Positions 23,801 to 36,196 of a stretch of DNA of 64,000 nucleotides are shown piece by piece. The translations under genes and the position numbers were made by a program. How positions within the stretch are numbered: the first letter of the stretch is position 1; each line of letters begins with the position of its first letter. The notes below the pieces were generated by a model. The model was given only the letters and a program-made list of their open reading frames with translations, did no database searches and was not told where the DNA came from. Origin of the DNA: Sipunculus nudus (lineage: Eukaryota; Annelida; Sipuncula; Golfingiida; Sipunculidae); contig CM049309.1 in NCBI GenBank assembly GCA_026874595.1, forward strand, positions 45,724,079-45,788,078, in the 5' to 3' direction.

Positions 23801-26800
23801 TCATACTGCACACCCTGTGTGATGGTGTGTGTGTTTACATATTATCTTCGTGCCCCTTTTCGTACTGCACACCCTGTGTGATGGTGTGTGTGTTTACATA
23901 TTACCTTCGTGCCCCTTTTCGTACTGAACACCCTGTGTGATGGTGTGAGTGTGGCTTACATATTACCTTCGTGCCCCTTTTCATACTGCACACCCTGTGT
24001 GATGGTGTGTGTGTTTACATATTACCTTCGTGCCCCTTTTCGTACTGAACACCCTGTGTGATGGTGTGTTTGTTTACATATTATCTTCGTGCCCCTTTTC
24101 GTACTGCACAACCTGTGTGATGGTGTGTGTGTTAACATATTACCTTCGTGCCCCTTTTCGTACTGCACACCCTGTGTGATGGTGTGTGTGTTAACATATT
24201 ACCTTCGTGCCCCTTTTCGAACTGCACACCCTGTGTGATGATGTGTGTGTTTACATATTACCTTCGTGCCCCTTTTCGTACTGAACACCCTGTGTGATGA
24301 TGTGAGTGTGGCTTACATATTACCTTCGTATCCCTTTTCGTACTGCACACCCTGTGTGATGGTGTGTGTGTTTACATATTACCTTCGTGCCCCTTTTCGT
24401 ACTGCACACCCTATGTGATGGTGTGTGTGTTAACATATTACCTTCGTGCCCCTTTTCGTACTGCACACCCTATGTAATAGTGTGTGTGTTTACATATTAC
24501 CTTCGTGCCCCTTTTCGTACTGCACATCCTGTGTGATGGTGTGTGTGTTTACATATTACCTTCGTGCCCCATTTCATACTGCACACCCTGTGTGATTGTG
24601 TGTGTGTTCACATATTACCTTCGTGCCCTTTTTCGTACTGCACACCCTATGTGATGGTGTGTGTGTTTACATATTACCTTCGTGACCCTTTTCATACTGC
24701 ACACCCTATGTGATGGTGTGTGTGTTTACATATTACCTTCATGCCCCTTTTCGTACTGCACACCCTATGTGATGGTGTGTGTGTTTACATATTACCTTCA
24801 TGCCCCTTTTCGTACTGCACACCCTGTGTGATGGTGTGTGTGTTTACATATTACCTTCGTGCCGCTTTTCGTACTGCACACCCTGTGTGATGGTGTGTGT
24901 GTTTACATATTACCTTCGTGACCCTTTTCATACTGCACACCCTGTGTGATGGTGTGTGTGTTTACATATTACCTTCATGCCCCTTTTCGTACTGCACACC
25001 CTATGTGATGGTGTGTGTGTTTACATATTACCTTCATGCCCCTTTTCGTACTGCACACCCTGTGTCATGGTGTGTGTGTTTACATATTACCTTCGTGCCC
25101 CTTTTCGTACTGCACACCCTGTGTGATGGTGTGTGTGTTAACATATTACCTTCGTGCCCCTTTCGTACTGCACACCCTGTGTGATGGTGTGTGTGTTTAC
25201 ATATTACCTTCGTGCCCCTTTTCGTACTGAACACCCTGTGTGATGATGTGAGTGTGGCTTACATATTATGGCGCTACGTGTCCCTTTTCATACTCCACAC
25301 CGTGTGTGATGGTGTTTGTGTGTTTACATGTTACCTTTGTGTCAATTTTCGCACTTCACAACCTGTGTGATGGTGTGAGTTATTATTATTTTTTTACATA
25401 TTATCTTCGTGTCCCTTTTCGTACTGCACAGATGCACCGTGTGTGATAGTGTGTGTATGTTTACATATTACCTTCGTGCCCCTTTTCGTACTGAACACCC
25501 TGTGTGATGATGTGAGTGTGGCTTACATATTACCTTCGTGCCCCTTTTCGTACTGCACACCCTGTGTGATGGTGTGTGTGTTTACATGTTACCTTCGTGC
25601 CCCTTTTCATACTGCACACCCTGTGTGATGGTGTGTGTGTTTACATATAACCTTCGTGCCCCTTTTCGTACTGAACACCCTGTGTGATGGTGTGTGTGTT
25701 TACATATTACCTTCGTGCCCCTTTTCGTACTGAACACCCTGTGTGATGATGTGAGTGTGGCTCACATATTACCTTCGTGTCCCTTTTCGTACTGCACACC
25801 CTGTGTGATGGTGTGTGTGTTTACATATTACCTTCGTGCCCCTTTTCGTACTGCACACCCTATGTGATGGTGTGTGTGTTAACATATTACCTTCGTGCCC
25901 CTTTTCATACTGCACACCCTGTGTGATGGTGTGTGTGTTTACATATTATCTTCGTGCCCCTTTTCGTACTGCACACCCTGTGTGATGGTGTGTGTGTTAA
26001 CATATTACCTTCGTGCCCCTTTTCATACTGCACACCCTGTGTGATGGTGTGTGTGTTTACATATTACCTTCGTGCCCCTTTCCTACTGCACACCCTGTGT
26101 GATGGTGTGTGTGTTTACATATTACCTTCGTGCCCCTTTTCGTACTGAACACCCTGTGTGATGATGTGAGTGTGGCTTACATATTATGGCGCTACATGTC
26201 CCTTTTTATACTCCACAACGTGTGTGATGGTGTTTGTGTGTTTACATGTTACCTTTGTGTCAATTTTCGCACTTCACACCCTGTGTGATGGTGTGAGTTA
26301 TTATTATTTTTTTTTACATATTATCTTCGTGTCGTTTTTCGTACTGCACAGCTGCACCGTGTGTAATAGTGTGTGTATGTTTATATATTACCTTCGTGCC
26401 CCTTTTCGTACTGCACACCGTGTGGATGCATGGAGTAGTTCCGTGTCGCCATGTTCCGGAAGGTCACGACAAATCTGTCCCCAACTTCCGCTCTAAGGAC
26501 AGGACCAAGGACGCCGAGATACGCCGGATGAGGCTTCTCTGTGGTGAATGTCCCGTCTGTAAACTCTCTGTACAGGACCTTCTTGTAGCGTCTTCCGATA
26601 CGGGTAGTAGAATTCATGATGAATGTTTCAGCATGCCTACGAAATAATGTTACAGGAAGCTTATATTCTTTTTCAAAAACATAAAAACCTGGGCTGACCT
26701 GATTGGGACATTTATATTTACATGAGAAATAATGTCTTAAACCGTTTATTCCGATGTAATAGCTGCCTACCGATGGACCAAACCAATGTAATGGCTGCCT

Positions 26801-29800
26801 ACCTATGGACCAAACCGATATAATGGCTCCCTATTGATGGACCAAACCGATGTAATTGCTGCCTACCGATGTACCAAACCGATGTAATGGCTGCCTACCG
26901 ATGGATCAAACCGATGTAATGGCTCACTACGTATGGACCAAACCGATGTAATGGCTGCCTACCTATATGGACCCAACCGATTTAATGGCTGCCTACCGAT
27001 GGACCAAACCGATGTTATGGCTGCCTACCGATGGATCAAGCCGAGGTAATGGCTCCCTACCTATGGACCAAACCGATGTAATGGCTGCCTACCTATGGAC
27101 CAAACTGATGTAATGGCTCCCTGCCGATGGACCAAACTGATGTAATTGCTAGCTACCGATGGACCAAACTGATGTAATGGCTGCCTACCGATGGACCAAA
27201 CCGATGTAATGAATGCCTACCGATGGACCAAACCGATGTAATGGCTCCCTGCCGATGGACCAAACTGATGTAATTGCTGCCTACCGATGGACCAAACCGA
27301 TGTAATGGCTGCCTACCGATGGATCAAGCCGAGGTAATGGCTCCCTACCGATGGACCAAACCGATGCAATCGCTCCCTACCTATGGACCAAACCGATGTA
27401 ATGGCTCCCTGCCGATGGACCAAACTGATGTAATTGCTGCCTACCGATGGACCAAACTGATGTAATGGCTGCCTATCGATTGACCAAACCGATTTAATGG
27501 CTGCCTAACGATGGACCAAACCGATTTAATGGCTGCCTAACGATGGACCAAACCGATGTAATGGCTGCCTACCGATGGATCAAGCCGAGGTAATGGCTGC
27601 CTAACGATGGACCAAACTGATGTAATGGCTGCCTACCGATGGACCAAACCTATGTAATGGCTGCATACCGATGGATCAAACCGAGGTAATGGCTGCCTAC
27701 CGATGGACCAAATTCATGTAATGGCTGCCTACCGATGGACCAAACCGATGTAATGGCTACCTACCGATTGACCAAACCGATGTAATGGCTGCCTACCGAT
27801 GGACTAAACCGATGTAATGGCTGCCTACCGATGGATCAAACCGAGGTAATGGCTGCCTACTGATGGACTAAACCGATGTAATGGCTGCCTACCGATGGAC
27901 CAAACTGATGTAATGGCTGCCTACCGATGGACCAAACCGATGTAATGGCTGCCTACCGATGGATCAAACCGAGGTAATGGCTGCCTACCGATGGACCAAA
28001 CTGATGTAATGGCTGCCTACCGATGGACCAAACCGATGTAATGGTTGCCTACCGATGGACCAAACTGATGTAATGGCTGCCTACCGATGGACTAAACCGA
28101 TGTAATGGCTGCCCACCGATGGACTAAAAAATGTAATGGCTGCCTACCGATGGACTAAACCGATGTAATGGCTGCCTACCGATGGACCAAACCGATGTAA
28201 TGGCTGCCCACCGATGGACTAAACCGATGTAATGGCTGCCTACCGATGGACCAAACTGATGTAATGGCTACCTACCGATGGATCAAACCGAGGTAATGGC
28301 TGCCTACCGATGGACCAAACTGATGTAATGGCTGCCTACCGATGGACCAAACCGATGTTATGGCTGCCTACCGATGGACCAAACCGTTGTAATGGCTGCC
28401 TACCGATGGACTAAACCGATGTAATGGCTGCATACCGTTGGACTAAACCGATGTAATGGCTGCCTACCGATGGACTAAACCGATGTAATGGCTGCCTACC
28501 GATGGACTAAACCGATGTAATGGCTGCCTACCGATGGACTAAACCGATGTAATGGCTGCCTACCGATGGACCAAACCGATGTAATGGCTGCCTACCGATG
28601 GATCAAACTGATGTAATGGATGCCTACCGATGGACTAAACCGATGTATTGGCTCCCTACTTATGGACTAAACCGATGTAATGGCTGCCTACCGATGGACT
28701 AAACCGATGTAATGGCTGCCTACCGATGGACCAAACCGATGTAATGGCTGCCTACCGATGGATCAAACCGATGTAATGGCTGCCTACCGATGGACTAAAC
28801 CGATGTATTGGCTCCCTACTTATGGATCAAACCGAGGTAATGGCTGCCTACCGATGGACCAAACCGAGGTAATGCCTGCCTACCGATGGACTAAACCGAT
28901 GTAATGGCTGCCTACCGATGGACTAAACCGATGTAATGGCTGCCTACCGATGGACTAAACCGATGTAATGGCTGCCTACCGATGGACCAAACCGATGTAA
29001 TGGCTGCCTACCGATGGATCAAACCGATGTAATGGCTGCCTACCGATGGACCAAAATGATGTAATGGCTGCCTACCAATGGACTAAACCGTTGTATTGGC
29101 GCCCTACTTATGGACCAAACCGAGGTAATGGCTGCCTACCGATGGACCGAACCGAGGTAATGGCTGCCTACCGATGGACTAAACCGATGTAATGGCTGCC
29201 TACCGATGGACTAAACCGATGTAATGGCTGCCTACCGATGGACTAAACCGATGTAATGGCTGCCTACCGATGGACCAAACCGATATAATGTCTCCCTACC
29301 GATAGACTAAACAGATGTAATGGCTGCCTACCGATGGACTAAACCGATGTAATGGCTGCCTACCGATGGACTAAACAGTTGTAATGGCTGCCTACCGATG
29401 GATCAAACTGATGTAATGGCTGCCTACCGATGGACCAAACCGAGGTAATGGCTGCCTACCGATGGACTTAACCGATGTAATGGCTGCATACCGTTGGACT
29501 AAACCGATGTAATCGCTGCCTACCGATGGACTAAACCGATGTAATGGCTGCCTACCGATGGACTAAACCGATGTAATGGCTGCCTACCGATGGACTAAAC
29601 CGATGTAATGGCTGCCTACCGATGGACCAAACCGATGTAATGGCTGCCTACCGATGGATCAAACTGATGTAATGGATGCCTACCGATGGACTAAACCGAT
29701 GTATTGGCTCCCTACTTATGGACTAAACCGATGTAATGGCTGCCTACCGATGGACTAAACCGATGTAATGGCTGCCTACCGATGGACCAAACCGATGTAA

Positions 29801-32800
29801 TGGCTGCCTACCGATGGATCAAACCGATGTAATGGCTGCCTACCGATGGACTAAACCGATGTATTGGCTCCCTACTTATGGATCAAACCGAGGTAATGGC
29901 TGCCTACCGATGGACCAAACCGAGGTAATGCCTGCCTACCGATGGACTAAACCGATGTAATGGCTGCCTACCGATGGACTAAACCGATGTAATGGCTGCC
30001 TACCGATGGACTAAACCGATGTAATGGCTGCCTACCGATGGACCAAACCGATGTAATGGCTGCCTACCGATGGATCAAACCGATGTAATGGCTGCCTACC
30101 GATGGACCAAAATGATGTAATGGCTGCCTACCGATGGACTAAACCGTTGTATTGGCGCCCTACTTATGGACCAAACCGAGGTAATGGCTGCCTACCGATG
30201 GACCGAACCGATGTAATGGCTGCCTACCGATGGACTAAACCGATGTAATGGCTGCCTACCGATGGACTAAACCGATGTAATGGCTGCCTACCGATGGACT
30301 AAACCGTTGTATTGGCTGCCTACCGATGGACCAAACCGATGTAATGACTCCCTATCGATGGACTAAACCGATGTAATGGCTGCCTACCGATGGACTAAAC
30401 CGATGTAATGGCTGCCTACCGATGGACTAAACCGATGTAATGGCTGCCTACCGATGGACTAAACCGATGTAATGGCTGCCTACCGATGGACCAAACTGAT
30501 ATAATGTCTCCCTACCGATAGACTAAACAGATGTAATGGCTGCCTACCGATGGACTAAACCGATGTAATGGCTGCCTACCGATGGAATAAACAGTTGTAA
30601 TGGCTGCCTACCGATGGATCAAACTGATGTAATGGCTGCCTACCGATGGACCAAACCGAGGTAATGGCTGCCTACCGATGGACTTAACCGATGTAATGGC
30701 TGCCTACTGATGGACAAAATTGATGTAATGGCTGCCTACCTATGGACCAAACCGAGGTTATGGCTGCCTACCGATGGACCAAACCGATGTAATGGCTGCC
30801 TACCGATGGACTAAACCGATGTAATGACTCCCTACTTATGGACCAAACCGATGTAATTGCTGCCTACCGATGGACCGAACCGAGGTAATGGCTGCCTACC
30901 GATGGACTAAACCGATGTAATGGCTGCCTACCGATGGACTAAACCGATGTAATGGCTGCCTACCGATGGACTAAACCGATGTAATGGCTGCCTACCGATG
31001 GACCAAACCGATGTAATGGCTGCCTACCGATGGATCAAACCGATGTAATGGCTGCCTACCGATGGACCAAAATGATGTAATGGCTGCCTACCAATGGACT
31101 AAACCGTTGTATTGGCGCCCTACTTATGGACCAAACCGAGGTAATGGCTGCCTACCGATGGACCGAACCGAGGTAATGGCTGCCTACCGATGGACTAAAC
31201 CGATGTAATGGCTGCCTACCGATGGACTAAACCGATGTAATGGCTGCCTACCGATGGACTAAACCGATGTAATGGCTGCCTACCGATGGACCAAACCGAT
31301 ATAATGTCTCCCTACCGATAGACTAAACAGATGTAATGGCTGCCTACCGATGGACTAAACCGATGTAATGGCTGCCTACCGATGGACTAAACAGTTGTAA
31401 TGGCTGCCTACCGATGGATCAAACTGATGTAATGGCTGCCTACCGATGGACCAAACCGAGGTAATGGCTGCCTACCGATGGACTTAACCGATGTAATGGC
31501 TGCATACCGTTGGACTAAACCGATGTAATCGCTGCCTACCGATGGACTAAACCGATGTAATGGCTGCCTACCGATGGACTAAACCGATGTAATGGCTGCC
31601 TACCGATGGACTAAACCGATGTAATGGCTGCCTACCGATGGACCAAACCGATGTAATGGCTGCCTACCGATGGATCAAACTGATGTAATGGATGCCTACC
31701 GATGGACTAAACCGATGTATTGGCTCCCTACTTATGGACTAAACCGATGTAATGGCTGCCTACCGATGGACTAAACCGATGTAATGGCTGCCTACCGATG
31801 GACCAAACCGATGTAATGGCTGCCTACCGATGGATCAAACCGATGTAATGGCTGCCTACCGATGGACTAAACCGATGTATTGGCTCCCTACTTATGGATC
31901 AAACCGAGGTAATGGCTGCCTACCGATGGACCAAACCGAGGTAATGCCTGCCTACCGATGGACTAAACCGATGTAATGGCTGCCTACCGATGGACTAAAC
32001 CGATGTAATGGCTGCCTACCGATGGACTAAACCGATGTAATGGCTGCCTACCGATGGACCAAACCGATGTAATGGCTGCCTACCGATGGATCAAACCGAT
32101 GTAATGGCTGCCTACCGATGGACCAAAATGATGTAATGGCTGCCTACTGATGGACTAAACCGTTGTATTGGCGCCCTACTTATGGACCAAACCGAGGTAA
32201 TGGCTGCCTACCGATGGACCGAACCGAGGTAATGGCTGCCTACCGATGGACTAAACCGATGTAATGGCTGCCTACCGATGGACTAAACCGATGTAATGGC
32301 TGCCTACCGATGGACTAAACCGTTGTATTGGCTGCCTACCGATGGACCAAACCGATGTAATGACTCCCTATCGATGGACTAAACCGATGTAATGGCTGCC
32401 TACCGATGGACTAAACCGATGTAATGGCTGCCTACCGATGGACTAAACCGATGTAATGGCTGCCTACCGATGGACTAAACCGATGTAATGGCTGCCTACC
32501 GATGGACCAAACCGATATAATGTCTCCCTACCGATAGACTAAACAGATGTAATGGCTGCCTACCGATGGACTAAACCGATGTAATGGCTGCCTACCGATG
32601 GAATAAACAGTTGTAATGGCTGCCTACCGATGGATCAAACTGATGTAATGGCTGCCTACCGATGGACCAAACCGAGGTAATGGCTGCCTACCGATGGACT
32701 TAACCGATGTAATGGCTGCCTACTGATGGACAAAATTGATGTAATGGCTGCCTACCTATGGACCAAACCGAGGTTATGGCTGCCTACCGATGGACCAAAC

Positions 32801-35507
32801 CGATGTAATGGCTGCCTACCGATGGACTAAACCGATGTAATGACTCCCTACTTATGGACCAAACCGATGTAATTGCTGCCTACCGATGGACCGAACCGAG
32901 GTAATGGCTGCCTACCGATGGACTAAACCGATGTAATGGCTGCCTACCGATGGACTAAACCGATGTAATGGCTGCCTACCGATGGACTAAACCGATGTAA
33001 TGGCTGCCTACCGATGGACCAAACCGATATAATGTCTCCCTACCGATAGACTAAACAGATGTAATGGCTGCCTACCGATGGACTAAACCGATGTAATGGC
33101 TGCCTACCGATGGACTAAACAGTTGTAATGGCTGCCTACCGATGGATCAAACTGATGTAATGGCTGCCTACCGATGGACCAAACCGAGGTAATGGCTGCC
33201 TACCGATGGACTTAACCGATGTAATGGCTGCATACCGTTGGACTAAACCGATGTAATCGCTGCCTACCGATGGACTAAACCGATGTAATGGCTGCCTACC
33301 GATGGACTAAACCGATGTAATGGCTGCCTACCGATGGACTAAACCGATGTAATGGCTGCCTACCGATGGACCAAACCGATGTAATGGCTGCCTACCGATG
33401 GATCAAACTGATGTAATGGATGCCTACCGATGGACTAAACCGATGTATTGGCTCCCTACTTATGGACTAAACCGATGTAATGGCTGCCTACCGATGGACT
33501 AAACCGATGTAATGGCTGCCTACCGATGGACCAAACCGATGTAATGGCTGCCTACCGATGGATCAAACCGATGTAATGGCTGCCTACCGATGGACTAAAC
33601 CGATGTATTGGCTCCCTACTTATGGATCAAACCGAGGTAATGGCTGCCTACCGATGGACCAAACCGAGGTAATGCCTGCCTACCGATGGACTAAACCGAT
33701 GTAATGGCTGCCTACCGATGGACTAAACCGATGTAATGGCTGCCTACCGATGGACTAAACCGATGTAATGGCTGCCTACCGATGGACCAAACCGATGTAA
33801 TGGCTGCCTACCGATGGATCAAACCGATGTAATGGCTGCCTACCGATGGACCAAAATGATGTAATGGCTGCCTACCGATGGACTAAACCGTTGTATTGGC
33901 GCCCTACTTATGGACCAAACCGAGGTAATGGCTGCCTACCGATGGACCGAACCGAGGTAATGGCTGCCTACCGATGGACTAAACCGATGTAATGGCTGCC
34001 TACCGATGGACTAAACCGATGTAATGGCTGCCTACCGATGGACTAAACCGTTGTATTGGCTGCCTACCGATGGACCAAACCGATGTAATGACTCCCTATC
34101 GATGGACTAAACCGATGTAATGGCTGCCTACCGATGGACTAAACCGATGTAATGGCTGCCTACCGATGGACTAAACCGATGTAATGGCTGCCTACCAATG
34201 GACTAAACCGATGTAATGGCTGCCTACCGATGGACCAAACCGATATAATGTCTCCCTACCGATAGACTAAACAGATGTAATGGCTGCCTACCGATGGACT
34301 AAACCGATGTAATGGCTGCCTACCGATGGACTAAACAGTTGTAATGGCTGCCTACCGATGGATCAAACTGATGTAATGGCTGCCTACCGATGGACCAAAC
34401 CGAGGTAATGGCTGCCTACCGATGGACTTAACCGATGTAATGGCTGCCTACTGATGGACAAAATTGATGTAATGGCTGCCTACCTATGGACCAAACCGAG
34501 GTTATGGCTGCCTACCGATGGACCAAACCGATGTAATGGCTGCCTACCGATGGACTAAACCGATGTAATGACTCCCTACTTATGGACCAAACCGATGTAA
34601 TTGCTGCCTACCGATGGACCAAACTGATGTAATGGCTGCCTATCGATTGACCAAAATGATTTAATGGCTGCCTACCGATTGACCTAAACTCTTTTTTTAA
34701 ACAAAATAAAACTAGATTTCTTTATTCGAGTGTAAAATGTGGTCGACTACATGTTTAATGTCATATTTTTTTTTTTTTTTGCAAAACAAGCCTCATTTTT
34801 TCTACTTCACCTCTCTGATTAATTAAATTCATAGGCATGGTTGCAACGTGACCCAAATTAAATGGGATCAATGCACTAACGCATTATTGCACCACTTGGT
34901 TTTCCTCGAGCATTATTGAACCACTTGTGTTTCCCGACGGCGCTCCGCTAAAAAAACAAATCATCGATACCCCGTCACTTTCCACATCAACTTCCTCTGT
35001 AACAGCGGGAGACACCGTAAACTTTCATCTGCTTTAATACAGTTTCTTATATTTGATCGTGGCGAATGGGTTTTAAAGTCAAGTAAATGGTCCATATTCA
35101 ATCAGTTGAGGGTTTTATGATGGACCTTTGACATTTCTTTAATATAAAATCACAGTTCCATGAACACGTCCTAGAAATCCCGAAAAAGTTTGTCAATATA
35201 CGTGCCGGTTTCGAACTTTTCCACTGTTGTTTAAAGATTGCGTGCCTGAAAAAAACTTTGAAAATAGTTACAGCAATGTGCAGGATCCCAGATGTTCGGG
35301 TCGGTCTAAACACCCAAAACACCGGTGTTTTGGGTACCTGAGACGAAAATTTTAACAGAGTTCATGCTACCACCTAGTGGAGGATTTTGTAACCAAAATC
35401 ATAGTGGCTGAAATGCCGGCGCTGGATATTAGAATCTGGATAAATAAATTATTCTTCCATTATACATACTATTTTTTCTGCTCGCCTTATTCATAATTTC
35501 CCTTTTA

Positions 35508-35565
<58 letters not shown>

Positions 35566-35649
35566 CGTATATTTCTATTATACTTTCTATCTTTAATCTC
35601 CTTCCTAGACCTCTCTTTTTCTATCCCTCTCTCAAATCTTAAACTTTCA

Positions 35650-35697
<48 letters not shown>

Positions 35698-35783
35698 TTG
35701 CCTTATTCATACTTTTCCTTTTACTATCTCTCTCTCTCTATTTTTACCCTTTCCCCCCTCTCTCTCTCTCTCAATCTTTTTCC

Positions 35784-35816
<33 letters not shown>

Positions 35817-35839
35817 TTAATCTCTCCATCCTTAAACTC

Positions 35840-35882
<43 letters not shown>

Positions 35883-36165
35883 TTCCCCCTCACTATCTTT
35901 CTTTTACCCTCCCTTTTTTCTTCTCTTTCTCTCTCTCTCGCTCGCTCTTTCTCTCTCTCTATTTCTCTGTATCTCTATCTCTCTTTCTCTCTCCATCCTT
36001 ATGCTCCCATGATATATTTATATCTATATTCTTCCCTCTCTCTCTCTTTCTCTCTCCGTCCTTATACTTCCATGATATATTTATATCTATATTATTCCCA
36101 TTCTCTCTCTTTCTCTCTCTCTCCATCCTTATAATTCAATGATATATTTATATCTATATTATTCC

Positions 36166-36196
<31 letters not shown>

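Noticed and set aside
22793-26496. Open frames of 60-108 codons in the 59-bp minisatellite (repeats of CVYILPSCPFSYCTP and similar)
   Set aside because: They arise from the repeat itself on the strand opposite to the ferroxidase gene; 59 is not a multiple of three and frames break at every unit variant.
26748-34690. Regular 32-bp repeats resembling a CRISPR array
   Set aside because: The repeats are head-to-tail with no unique spacers, the DNA is clearly eukaryotic, and no cas genes are present.
35649-36134. 161-codon frame with Tyr/Ile and Leu/Ser runs
   Set aside because: It is a translation of TA and CT microsatellites within the MULE 5' region.
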